Source: Fidelibacterota bacterium
GTDB taxonomy: Bacteria > Fidelibacterota > UBA8477 > JABMPR01
Reading direction: 5' to 3'
Length of the DNA: 37,331 bases
Assembly: GCA_018650795.1 (NCBI GenBank)
Contig: JABIFG010000125.1
Span: 1 to 37,331, forward strand
The notes under the pieces were generated by a model that was given only the letters and a program-made list of their open reading frames with translations, was not told the DNA's origin and ran no database searches. The position numbers were made by a program, and so were the translations under genes. Numbering within the stretch: the stretch's first letter is position 1; each line of letters begins with the position of its first letter. Positions 26,360 through 34,176 of this stretch are shown piece by piece.

Positions 26360-26748
26360 GATCAGGACTGACCATACTAGCCCTGGTAACCCTCCTCATG
26401 CTAAATTCATGCTGGAAGAAGCAGGATATTACTACCAATCCACCGGCTCACCCTGTTTATACTTTATCGGGAACCGTTAGCTATGAGGACACTGGATTAC
26501 CAGTTATAGCTAAGGAAGTCAGCGTCATCATGACCGAATTATACCAGGGTGATTTTTTAGACTCCATGGGTACTCTCACTGATCAAGCGGGTTATTACGA
26601 AATTGCTGATCTGTATCGGGGACGCTATGATATCATGGTGATGTTCGGTCTGGATACAGCGTATTTATCTGAGGTGGGCATTATTAAATATGAGGATAAA
26701 ACTTACGACATTGTCATTATAACCCCTGATTCAACCGAGTCAGAATAG
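26356..26748 (+). CDS. Small transthyretin-fold (carboxypeptidase-regulatory-like) lipoprotein 1
   Basis: A 130-aa lipoprotein. The best start is a TTG that overlaps the receptor stop codon (TTGA), giving a full signal peptide, MRSGLTILALVTLLMLNSC, with lipobox LNSC and lipidated Cys19. No other start preserves this signal. The mature part is one small beta domain (VYTLSGTVSYEDTGLPV, then LTDQAGYYEIADLYRGRYDI), the same general fold as the N-terminal domain of the receptors. It is paralogous to the next gene: both have SCW at the lipid site, PPAHP, MTELYQG, TLTD, GYYE and LYR. It is translationally coupled to the receptor, so a periplasmic or surface accessory to that receptor is a reasonable guess. 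Confidence 0.75.
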   Translation: MRSGLTILALVTLLMLNSCWKKQDITTNPPAHPVYTLSGTVSYEDTGLPVIAKEVSVIMTELYQGDFLDSMGTLTDQAGYYEIADLYRGRYDIMVMFGLDTAYLSEVGIIKYEDKTYDIVIITPDSTESE

Positions 26749-26770
26749 CTTGTTGTTTGTACCCTTATCA

Positions 26771-27151
26771 ATGAAAAAAAATATTCTCCTCCTGCTAATT
26801 ATCCTGAGCATGGCACTACATTCGTGTTGGGATAAGCAGGGTTTGACAGTTGACCCACCAGCCCATCCCACCTATAAACTTTACGGCACCATAACCCGAC
26901 AGTCGACAGGGATGCCTGTACCTGAAGCGATGATCCGAGTGACCATGACTGAGCTTTATCAGGGTGAATATCTGGGACCCCTGGAAACCCTCACCGATAG
27001 TTCCGGCTATTATGAATTTAATGAACTTTATCGCGCTCAATATGACGTTCGGATTACTCAACGACTGATCTGGCTCTACGATGGTGCTGTGGGTATCATT
27101 GAGTATGCTGATAAAGAGCACAATATCAGAATCACCGAACCAGTGGATTAA
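26771..27151 (+). CDS. Small transthyretin-fold lipoprotein 2, paralogue of the preceding gene
   Basis: A 126-aa lipoprotein. The ATG at 26771 is chosen over an in-frame TTG at 26750 because it begins the signal peptide cleanly (MKKNILLLLIILSMALHSC, Cys19). The mature domain repeats the plan of its neighbour: DPPAHPTYKLYGTITRQSTG, MTELYQGEYL, TLTDSSGYYEFNELYR. This points to tandem duplication followed by divergence, especially at the C-terminal end. No strong ribosome binding site is visible; it begins 22 bp after the previous stop, so coupling is likely. The function is unknown. The domain is of the carboxypeptidase-regulatory/transthyretin type, which mostly mediates binding rather than catalysis. 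Confidence 0.78.
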   Translation: MKKNILLLLIILSMALHSCWDKQGLTVDPPAHPTYKLYGTITRQSTGMPVPEAMIRVTMTELYQGEYLGPLETLTDSSGYYEFNELYRAQYDVRITQRLIWLYDGAVGIIEYADKEHNIRITEPVD

Positions 27152-27237
27152 ATTCCAAGCAATTATTGTCCATCCAGCCAATATCTGATTTCATTCATCA
27201 GCGATTCAATTAGTTTAAGCCCCAATTAGGAGTTTTC

Positions 27238-27387
27238 ATGTCAATCGCTGCTGCCATAGGTTATGCCTTGGGAATTATCATTTTTGCCTTCTTCTTTCGT
27301 CGCCGTCGAAGCAAAATGATTGATAAGTATATAGCGCGAGCTGAAAAAAAACCTTCAAAGTCTGATAAAGGAAGCCAAAATGATTAA
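27238..27387 (+). CDS. Small single-pass membrane protein (49 aa)
   Basis: A short gene, MSIAAAIGYALGIIIFAFFF followed by RRRRSK and a polar tail ending SDKGSQND. It has one hydrophobic segment (about 3-20) with positive residues after it, so the tail probably stays in the cytoplasm. A TAGGAG ribosome binding site lies at 27227-27232, five bases before the ATG. Its last eight bases overlap the spmA start, a typical operon junction. The good ribosome binding site, overlap and sensible topology support a real gene despite the small size. I do not recognise a family; a small subunit or regulator of the SpmAB-type membrane pair is possible. Confidence 0.65.
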   Translation: MSIAAAIGYALGIIIFAFFFRRRRSKMIDKYIARAEKKPSKSDKGSQND

Positions 27388-28066
27388 TACCATCTGGATA
27401 GTGTTGATGGCTGGTGGGATCCTGGTCGCAGGATTTCAATGTCTCGGCCTGGATTATAGTAGTGTGGCTGGACTTACGATGAATCTCAGCTTTGTCCCGC
27501 TGACTAACCTTACCAAGGGTCTATTTGATTCTGCCAAAGCTTCAGTGAATTTAGCTATGGGACTCATAGGAATTATGGCTCTCTGGCTTGGTCTGATGCG
27601 AATTGCTGAAGAATCGGGACTGGTTAAGTTATTTGCCCGCGCAGTACGCCCTGTTATGGTAAGACTATTTCCAGATGTCCCTCCAGATCATCCTGCTATG
27701 GGTGCCATGGTAATGAATATTGCAGCCAATATGCTGGGTCTTGGAAATGCAGCAACCCCCCTTGGATTAAAAGCTATGCAGGAATTGCAAAAACTCAACA
27801 AGGTTAAGGATACTGCCACCAATGCTATGGCCACCTTCATGGCTCTCAATACTTCATCAGTGACTTTTATCCCTGCCACCGTTATTGGCATACGTGCCGC
27901 CGCTAATGCCTCTAATCCAGCTGAAATCATAGGTCCGGTTATCCTTGCAACCGGTGTTTCAACTACTGTGGCTATCATTGCTATTAAGACCTTACAGAAA
28001 TTACCCAAATATCGCATGCCAACGGTTGAGACTGCATCCGCTGCGTCAGAAGGGAAGGAGGTCTAA
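27380..28066 (+). CDS. spmA: SpmA-like nucleoside-recognition (Gate) domain membrane protein
   Basis: A 228-aa integral membrane protein of the spore maturation protein A family. Hydrophobic segments cover most of the length. Family-typical motifs are NMLGLGNAATPLGLKAM (117-133) and LNTSSVTFIPATVIGIR (156-172). In Bacillus, SpmA and SpmB affect spore-core dehydration, but homologues are widespread in bacteria that do not sporulate, where they carry the Gate/nucleoside-recognition domain and the transported substrate is unknown. A ribosome binding site (AAAGGAAG, 27367-27374) precedes the ATG, which overlaps the end of the small membrane protein gene. spmB follows one base after its stop. Its presence downstream of a TonB receptor and two lipoproteins is unusual; nothing else here suggests sporulation. 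Confidence 0.9.
   Translation: MINTIWIVLMAGGILVAGFQCLGLDYSSVAGLTMNLSFVPLTNLTKGLFDSAKASVNLAMGLIGIMALWLGLMRIAEESGLVKLFARAVRPVMVRLFPDVPPDHPAMGAMVMNIAANMLGLGNAATPLGLKAMQELQKLNKVKDTATNAMATFMALNTSSVTFIPATVIGIRAAANASNPAEIIGPVILATGVSTTVAIIAIKTLQKLPKYRMPTVETASAASEGKEV
28055..28061 (+). promoter_or_regulatory. Ribosome binding site of spmB
   Basis: AAGGAGG within the end of spmA, six bases before ATG 28068. It fixes the spmB start there, although the frame is open further upstream to 27945 inside spmA. Confidence 0.85.
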
Positions 28067-28067
28067 T

Positions 28068-28604
28068 ATGTTTCAGGGAATTATGAATGGTGTCTCCGCT
28101 GTTGCCATCCCCGTTCTTCTCCTGGCTATTGTGGGCCATGGCTGGTACAAGAAGGTTAAGGTATACGAGGCTTTCACAGAAGGGGCCAAAGAAGGCTTTG
28201 AGGTCGCTGTTAGAATTATCCCATTTTTAGTGGCCATCCTTGTCGCCATTGGAGCTTTTAGAGCGTCCGGTGCTTTAGATTTAATCACCGGCTTGCTTAG
28301 TCCGCTTACTTCCTGGATTGGAATGCCCGGAGAAGTGATTCCCATGGCACTTATGCGACCTCTAAGTGGTAGTGGGGCTATTGGAATTATGTCTGAATTG
28401 ATCAGCACATACGGACCGGACTCACTCCCAGCTCGCATGGCTGCTATTATGGAAGGTTCTACAGAAACAACCTTTTACATACTGGCAGTATATTTTGGAT
28501 CCGTTGGTGTCAAGAAAACCCGCCATGCCCTCCCCGCAGCATTACTGGCTGACCTGGCAGGCATAATAGCAGCAGTAGTTGTTACGCAAATGGTATTTGG
28601 CTGA
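28068..28604 (+). CDS. spmB: SpmB-like nucleoside-recognition (Gate) domain membrane protein
   Basis: A 178-aa integral membrane protein of the spore maturation protein B family and partner of SpmA. Motifs are IPMALMRPLSGSGAIGIM (91-108), GSTETTFYILAVYFGSVGVK (130-149) and RHALPAALLADLAGIIAAVV near the C-terminus. The start at 28068 follows an ideal ribosome binding site and gives the expected family length; the open frame further upstream belongs to the spmA overlap. One base separates it from spmA, so the two are translationally coupled and probably form a complex in the cytoplasmic membrane. It is the last gene of cluster D; a hairpin without a T-run lies 29 bases downstream. Confidence 0.9.
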   Translation: MFQGIMNGVSAVAIPVLLLAIVGHGWYKKVKVYEAFTEGAKEGFEVAVRIIPFLVAILVAIGAFRASGALDLITGLLSPLTSWIGMPGEVIPMALMRPLSGSGAIGIMSELISTYGPDSLPARMAAIMEGSTETTFYILAVYFGSVGVKKTRHALPAALLADLAGIIAAVVVTQMVFG

Positions 28605-28633
28605 GCCTTATACTCCGTGTTATTTTTGTGATC

Positions 28634-28676
28634 GTTTCCCCTCCTGTTTGATCTTGCAATAGGAAGAGGGGGAAAC
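28634..28676. repeat. Imperfect hairpin between spmB and the next gene
   Basis: GTTTCCCC (28634-28641) pairs with GGGGAAAC (28669-28676), and the CCT/AGG extensions can add pairs. No T-run follows on the + strand, so it is not a standard terminator. It could be an RNA-stabilising hairpin or an operator. Confidence 0.45.
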
Positions 28677-28724
28677 TATGATGCAAGTCGATGCGTGATA
28701 ATTGTAATGACTAGGTTGTAAGTG

Positions 28725-28730
28725 AAAGGA
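28725..28730 (+). promoter_or_regulatory. Ribosome binding site deciding the start at 28737
   Basis: AAAGGA lies six bases before ATG 28737. An in-frame GTG at 28722 overlaps it and is rejected as the start. Confidence 0.7.
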
Positions 28731-28736
28731 AGTACG

Positions 28737-30701
28737 ATGAGAAAGTTAGTTTTAATGGTCCTGATAGGCGCATTAGCCATAGGTCTAGTGGGGAAAAATA
28801 TTCCTAATCCAGGTAAATATGTGTCGGCAGCAATGCAAAGTGATGCTGAACCAGAGGGTGAGCTAGTTTCATTTAATGCACCACAGGGAGGCTATTCGAC
28901 AGGTTTGCGTGAAGGCAATGCTGTCCTTATAGACTCCTCTCTAAACGGTTATGGTATGATTTCCTCGGAAACTAACCCCATCTCAGTGAACCCGTATGAT
29001 ACCGATAAAATCGTCATGGCGTATCGCCAATATGATGTTAACAACAATTCGAGTTCAGGAGCGATTGGGTCGGCCGTCTCATTAGATGGTGGTGAGTCTT
29101 GGGGAACCTCTTCTAATTTGAATTTTGGGTTAGGGCTTAATGTGAATGGGGGCGCCTTAGGGAGATATCCGTCCGTGTTGGCCGCCGAAAATTATCCAGT
29201 TGTACTCTGGAACGAATATGGAATCCAGGGAGGTTTTCCCGGTGGTGGAGAATTCGGTGGACGTGCGTATTACACCTTTGATCTTTTTAACTATGGTGGC
29301 GGTTTCTGGTTTCCTGGTGTTGATTTCCACCCAAGTCCATTATCCCATGATACCTGGAATTTGGCTGTGACTCAAAACGTGGATGATGCAGGAGACTATG
29401 TTATAAACATAGTTGCCGGTGATAATTCTGGAAACAAGGATCGCATCCATTTTCGTGCCCAATCTAATGGGGCCTGGCAGGGGACAACCTTGCCTATGAT
29501 TGGTCCAAATATTTTGGTGGAAAATTCCCTTGATTTTCGTTTTGATGGCGAGGATAACTATACTTCAAATGGGAATATGGATATTAACGATGACGGTGTC
29601 GGCTATTATGCCTTAACATCCTACTGGCATAATGAAAATGAAATTGCCAACCACACCCTCTTCGTAAAACAAACCACTGATTTTGGACTCACATGGAGTG
29701 ACTGGTTCTACCTGAGTGATGAGAATTCGATAGCTCACTTCTCAACAGTTTTCCCGGATAGTGTTCAAGATAGTGACAGTAGTTGGGCTCATCTTGCAGA
29801 AGATTGGGCACCTTTTCTAGGTTATGATACGGAAGTCCTCACCGATGCAAACGGTGGTTTTCATGCCTTCGTTCCTGTATTGCCATCGGAAACAGATGGT
29901 CTATGGGGACGCTGGTCGGACGAAAATGGACTCTATCATTTTTATGCTGAGGATGCCAATTTTCTAGCGGGTAGTGGATCTCTTGATCTGAGTATTAGTT
30001 TCCTGGCAACCCAGGATTTAACCTGGGCCGTTATCGGTGGTAGTTACAGTTATCAGTATAATGGGATGAGTATGGCCACGGATATCAATGATGATTCTAA
30101 ACTATATGCAACCTACTATGCAGTCTCAGACACAATTACAATTGGTGCTGACTGGTTTGCTTACTTTGATGTATTTGGCAGTTACTCCGATGACAATGGA
30201 GCTACCTGGAGTGAGGGTGTAAATCTTACCCACACCTTCGAACCCAATCTGGATGAGATGTATCCACACATGAATAGGTTTGGTGTGGATGGAGAAGTCT
30301 ATATCATGTATCAGATGCCTGATTATAATCAAGGCACTGTCGCTGACCCAGAGAATGGACAAGACTACCTAAACAAGGTATACTTTATGAAAACCACCCT
30401 GGGTCCAGTATCTGTTGATAATGAAGTTGCTCAGCCTGCGACTTTTGAGCTTAAAGAGAATTATCCAAATCCCTTTAACCCTTCAACAACAATTGGTTTC
30501 AGCATTCCCACATCCGGGATGGTTGAGCTGACCGTATATGATATTACTGGTCGTGCAGTAGAAACCCTACATCAGGGATTTCTCACATCAGGCAATTATC
30601 AATATACATTTGCTGGCAACAATCTGGCTAGCGGGGCATACTTTTATAGTTTGAAATCCCAAGGATTTCAAGATGTTAAAAAGATGCTGTTGATTAAATA
30701 A
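28737..30701 (+). CDS. T9SS-secreted Asp-box (BNR, sialidase-like fold) protein
   Basis: A 654-aa exported protein. The signal peptide is about 1-19 (LVLMVLIGALAIGLVG). Three Asp-box-like motifs are visible: SLDGGESW (115-122), TDFGLTW (314-320) and SDDNGATW (484-491). Asp boxes mark the turns of beta-propellers of the sialidase/BNR type; they do not by themselves show enzyme activity, and I could not identify a sialidase arginine triad. The T9SS C-terminal domain begins about 570 (FELKENYPNPFNPSTTIGFS) and ends KKMLLIK. It is a stand-alone gene: preceded by a 132-bp gap with a hairpin and followed by a strong terminator. Possible roles are glycan binding or hydrolysis, or adhesion at the cell surface. 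The start is set by AAAGGA. Confidence 0.82.
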   Translation: MRKLVLMVLIGALAIGLVGKNIPNPGKYVSAAMQSDAEPEGELVSFNAPQGGYSTGLREGNAVLIDSSLNGYGMISSETNPISVNPYDTDKIVMAYRQYDVNNNSSSGAIGSAVSLDGGESWGTSSNLNFGLGLNVNGGALGRYPSVLAAENYPVVLWNEYGIQGGFPGGGEFGGRAYYTFDLFNYGGGFWFPGVDFHPSPLSHDTWNLAVTQNVDDAGDYVINIVAGDNSGNKDRIHFRAQSNGAWQGTTLPMIGPNILVENSLDFRFDGEDNYTSNGNMDINDDGVGYYALTSYWHNENEIANHTLFVKQTTDFGLTWSDWFYLSDENSIAHFSTVFPDSVQDSDSSWAHLAEDWAPFLGYDTEVLTDANGGFHAFVPVLPSETDGLWGRWSDENGLYHFYAEDANFLAGSGSLDLSISFLATQDLTWAVIGGSYSYQYNGMSMATDINDDSKLYATYYAVSDTITIGADWFAYFDVFGSYSDDNGATWSEGVNLTHTFEPNLDEMYPHMNRFGVDGEVYIMYQMPDYNQGTVADPENGQDYLNKVYFMKTTLGPVSVDNEVAQPATFELKENYPNPFNPSTTIGFSIPTSGMVELTVYDITGRAVETLHQGFLTSGNYQYTFAGNNLASGAYFYSLKSQGFQDVKKMLLIK

Positions 30702-30737
30702 TAATTCTGACTTGATAAAGAGGTCATCTGAGAGTGT

Positions 30738-30772
30738 GAAGGGATGTTTTAACAAAATTAAAACATCCCTTC
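30738..30772 (+). terminator. Hairpin 1 of the double terminator after the Asp-box gene
   Basis: A perfect 15-bp stem (30738-30752 with 30758-30772) around CAAAA, with AGAG/CTCT allowing further pairing outside. No T-run follows directly, so it may act mainly as a stabilising or bidirectional hairpin. Confidence 0.65.
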
Positions 30773-30786
30773 GCTCTGATCAAGAT

Positions 30787-30814
30787 GAGGTCGCTTTTTA
30801 GCTGACCTCTTTTT
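30787..30814 (+). terminator. Hairpin 2 with T-run (terminator); shares its 3' arm with an upstream alternative arm
   Basis: GAGGTC (30787-30792) pairs with GACCTC (30804-30809), followed by TTTTT. The same 3' arm also pairs perfectly over 10 bp with 30717-30726 (AAAGAGGTCA with TGACCTCTTT, 30803-30812), which would enclose hairpin 1. The two pairings are mutually exclusive; both place a stem just before the T-run. Confidence 0.8.
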
Positions 30815-30883
30815 GTTTTCTGGCTCTAGCATGCTGAGCCAATAAAATGCATGTAAAAAGCTTCACAGCTGCAGGGAGATTTC

Positions 30884-33800
30884 ATGAGAAGTGTTTGGTT
30901 AAAATTCAGTCTCGTATTGTTAAGTGTTACTATGGCCTGGTCTGCTACCGTAGGGACCATATCAGGGCGAATAATAGATAGCAACACCGGCGAACCTATT
31001 ATTGGTGCCCAGGTAATGATTAGCGCGTTGGGGCTAGGTGGATCGACTGATTTTGAAGGTGAGTTCTACATTCAAAATGTGCCGGTTGGAGTGCATAGTG
31101 TTCAGGTCTGGATGATTGGTTACGCCAGGGTGACATATAAAGATGTAGGTGTGGTGATGGACCAGACGACACCTCTGAATGTGTCTCTGGATGAAGAAAT
31201 CATCGAGGGGCAAGAAGTTACAGTAGTTGCTGAAAGACCTCTCGTGGAAAAAGATGTGACTGTGAAGAAGCTGGTTCGTACTGCCGAAGAAATTCAGAAC
31301 CTGCCTGCCCGTGATTTAACTGAAATGCTCACTCTTCAAAGTGGTGTGATTCAAATTAAAAGTGCCGAAAATGGTATCCCTGGATATGCTGATCGTGGAA
31401 TTGAACAAATCCATGTCCGTGGAGGCCGGTCTGGTGAGATCGGTTACACCATCGACGGTATGTACATCGAAAACCCCATCTATGGTGGTGGCTTCGGTAG
31501 AGGTACGCGACTGGGGACTCACGCGGTCCAGGACCTCATTTCACAGACCGGTGTTTTTAATGCTGAGTATGGTGATGCCATGTCTCAGATTGTGAATATT
31601 ATCACCGCAACCGGTGGTGATAGCTACAAAGGAACTTTTGAGTGGAAAACCAGCAATCTTGGTGCCCTCAGCTCTGAGCAAGATCGCCTCAGGGATTATA
31701 AAGAATTTGCCGGATCATTTTCTGGTCCAATTATTCCTGGCATGAGCAATCTTACCTTTCACATTGCCGCTGATTATTCCAACAGTTCCTATGCAGTGCT
31801 GAAGTTTGATGATAAAGTTTATATCGAAGGTGATCCAGGCAACCTGCAGAACCAGGCTAATCAAGTGCATTGGCTAGACCGTGAGGCAGGCTGGAGGGCT
31901 TTCGGTTACGATAAGACCTATGATGTCTTCACCAAATTGCATTGGAAGATTGATGCCTACAAAATTTTGAACTTTTCACATTGGATTGTTGATTCAAAAT
32001 TCAAAACTTTTGGTCCTTGGAATCAATTCTACGAAGAGAACAAAAACGTTAATCACAAGTTTTCCGAAAGATTTCATTTAGAATTTCGTCACCAACTCAA
32101 TGAAAAGACCTATTACACAATTAGTGCATCTCGTTTTACCCAGGAAATGGAAATCGATGTTGAAGATGGTGACATGGATGGGGATGGCTATCCAGATTGG
32201 GTTGAATATAAAATTGGTACTGAAGCCCGTGGGCTCCACAATGGTGTGGATTATAAAGGCGATTGTGATATTCCGTATGAAAATGATCAAAAATTTGCTC
32301 CAGGTGTATCCATTGCCAACGATGCAGATGAAACGATGTACTTTGAATCCTGGGGACCCGGCTGTCTGAGAACCATGATAACCTATTACTGGCGCGGTCC
32401 TCAACATATTGGGGGAGCCAGTTATGATTCAACCAAATTGCATATCATTGTGGATCATGCTGAGCAAATTGCCATTGGCCCTTACGACAGAATCAAGATT
32501 GAAGATATTTTTCTAGAAGAAAATTTCGATGACAGTGGCAACTTAGTTTCTTCTAGAAGACTCTCAAATGGCAACCTGATTGATCCACTGGATTCTCTGG
32601 AATACTCTGATAAAGATGGAAATATCAAGACCTGGCGTCTTGGGGATCCACTACAGGAGCATCTTGCTGAAGGTCAATATACTCCCTTCCAATACATGTA
32701 TTATCCCGACTCTACTTATGAACTCTTTTCCTCACCAGCAGGTTTGAGTGCGGCAGAGTTCGCAGCTATGCGTGATTCACTCTATTACATCATGTTTTAT
32801 GAATATGGTTCCGCTGGGGCTGATCGCTATCGCCATCACACCAAGACGGTTACCGATGAGGTGAAAATTGATATTACCAGTCGCGTGAACAAGCATCATC
32901 AACTTCGAGGTGGGGTGGATGTGAAACGTCATCTCATCACCTTTGATGAAACTCAATTACCCTGGTTGAATCCTCCCTATGGTGAGACTTATGGATTGCC
33001 GGGAACTATTGAGCGCGATGGAGCACTCGATGAATTCATTTATGGTACTGGAGAGAAATCACCCATTGAGATTGGCGCCTATGTTCAGGACAAGATTGAA
33101 TATCCCTGGATGACGATTAATGCTGGTATCCGGTTCGATATTCAGAATTCTCTGGATAGCTCCTGGGCTGATCCTCGTAATAAAACCTCTGGAGAAGTAC
33201 CTACGGAATGGAATGTATTATTGTCACCCCGTTTGAGTATTTCTCATGTTATAACAGACCGGGCTACCTTTACTTTCGGTTATGGTCGTTATTATCAAAA
33301 TCTGACTTATCGAAATATTTATCTCAATGATGACAATGATTTGACAACAGCACTTCCCATTGTAGGCAACAGCCATGTTCAGGCTCAAGGTGTTACTGCT
33401 TACGAGTTTGGCTTGAACTGGGAGTTTGTTGATTTTTGGAAGTTAGGCGTCGTGGGCTGGTCGAAAGACTATTCTGACCTTGGATCCACTGAGCGGGTAC
33501 AAGCCTTCCCATATAGCTATGCCGTGGTTGTGAATTATGACTATGGATCAGCACGGGGGCTGGACTTGCGTTTGATAAAACGTGGTGGTACAGCATGGTC
33601 AACTGATATTCAATATACACTTTCGCGAGCAACAGCAAATCGTGCTGATGCCTGGCAGGGATATCGCTCTTCAGATACACCTGAATCGATGCCCAAGAAA
33701 GAGGTCTTGATGTCCTACGATAGAACCCACAACCTGACCATGACTGGTGGTTATCAATTTGACAAGAAGAACTCACCCCGTTTCTTTGGGGTGTATCCTT

Positions 33801-34171
33801 TGAACAAAACTGCCGTTCATGTGACCCTCGTTGGAATCTCGGGTTCGCCATATACACCCTTTGACATCAATCTGAATCGATCTGGTGCCACTAACTCAGA
33901 GCGTATGCCCTGGTTCATTGAAACCAATATGGCCATCAGAAAAACGGTCAGCTTTGTTGGATTTCGTTGGTCCATGGGTCTGATTGTACGGAACTTGCTA
34001 AATCGAGAGAATATTATCGATATTTATGAAGAAACCGGAAGTCCTGAAGATCCTGGTCGTAGAGCGACGACTGCCATCGAAAGTGGGAGTAGTTCGCTGA
34101 CCTTCTATGATAGACCATATTATTATTCCTCACCACGTCAGGTTGACCTGACCGTTAAAGTGAAATTCTAG
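30884..34171 (+). CDS. TonB-dependent receptor, cassette C
   Basis: A 1095-aa outer-membrane TonB-dependent receptor. Signal peptide about 1-20 (FSLVLLSVTMAWS); carboxypeptidase-regulatory-like domain about 23-103 (GTISGRIIDSNTGEPIIGAQ); TonB-box-like EVTVVAERP at 111-119; plug about 125-245 with IHVRGGRSGEIGYTIDGMYI and GVFNAEYGDAMSQIVNII. The barrel region carries a calcium-type loop, DMDGDGYPDWVE (430-441), and a nearby Cys-containing loop (KGDCDIPYE), probably extracellular. It ends SPRQVDLTVKVKF, a typical last strand with terminal Phe. Late-barrel phrases TFGYGRYYQN and LIVRNLLNRENI fit the superfamily. It follows a strong terminator, so it heads a new transcript. The partner gene begins five bases after its stop, as in cassette A. 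Confidence 0.93.
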   Translation: MRSVWLKFSLVLLSVTMAWSATVGTISGRIIDSNTGEPIIGAQVMISALGLGGSTDFEGEFYIQNVPVGVHSVQVWMIGYARVTYKDVGVVMDQTTPLNVSLDEEIIEGQEVTVVAERPLVEKDVTVKKLVRTAEEIQNLPARDLTEMLTLQSGVIQIKSAENGIPGYADRGIEQIHVRGGRSGEIGYTIDGMYIENPIYGGGFGRGTRLGTHAVQDLISQTGVFNAEYGDAMSQIVNIITATGGDSYKGTFEWKTSNLGALSSEQDRLRDYKEFAGSFSGPIIPGMSNLTFHIAADYSNSSYAVLKFDDKVYIEGDPGNLQNQANQVHWLDREAGWRAFGYDKTYDVFTKLHWKIDAYKILNFSHWIVDSKFKTFGPWNQFYEENKNVNHKFSERFHLEFRHQLNEKTYYTISASRFTQEMEIDVEDGDMDGDGYPDWVEYKIGTEARGLHNGVDYKGDCDIPYENDQKFAPGVSIANDADETMYFESWGPGCLRTMITYYWRGPQHIGGASYDSTKLHIIVDHAEQIAIGPYDRIKIEDIFLEENFDDSGNLVSSRRLSNGNLIDPLDSLEYSDKDGNIKTWRLGDPLQEHLAEGQYTPFQYMYYPDSTYELFSSPAGLSAAEFAAMRDSLYYIMFYEYGSAGADRYRHHTKTVTDEVKIDITSRVNKHHQLRGGVDVKRHLITFDETQLPWLNPPYGETYGLPGTIERDGALDEFIYGTGEKSPIEIGAYVQDKIEYPWMTINAGIRFDIQNSLDSSWADPRNKTSGEVPTEWNVLLSPRLSISHVITDRATFTFGYGRYYQNLTYRNIYLNDDNDLTTALPIVGNSHVQAQGVTAYEFGLNWEFVDFWKLGVVGWSKDYSDLGSTERVQAFPYSYAVVVNYDYGSARGLDLRLIKRGGTAWSTDIQYTLSRATANRADAWQGYRSSDTPESMPKKEVLMSYDRTHNLTMTGGYQFDKKNSPRFFGVYPLNKTAVHVTLVGISGSPYTPFDINLNRSGATNSERMPWFIETNMAIRKTVSFVGFRWSMGLIVRNLLNRENIIDIYEETGSPEDPGRRATTAIESGSSSLTFYDRPYYYSSPRQVDLTVKVKF

Positions 34172-34176
34172 GTGAT

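Noticed and set aside
27945..28067. Longer upstream start for spmB (from 27945)
   Set aside because: The extension lies inside spmA; AAGGAGG at 28055-28061 and the family length place the start at 28068.
27380..28604. Sporulation locus
   Set aside because: SpmA/SpmB homologues are common in non-sporulating bacteria and no other spore gene is present.
30822..30840. Short inverted repeat GGCTC/GAGCC with inner palindrome AGCATGCT before the cassette C receptor
   Set aside because: Could be an operator, but the arms are only five bases and no second copy was seen.
8..34171. SusCD polysaccharide-utilisation loci
   Set aside because: Receptors resemble SusC by their N-terminal domain, but no SusD-like lipoprotein, glycoside hydrolase cluster or hybrid two-component regulator is present.
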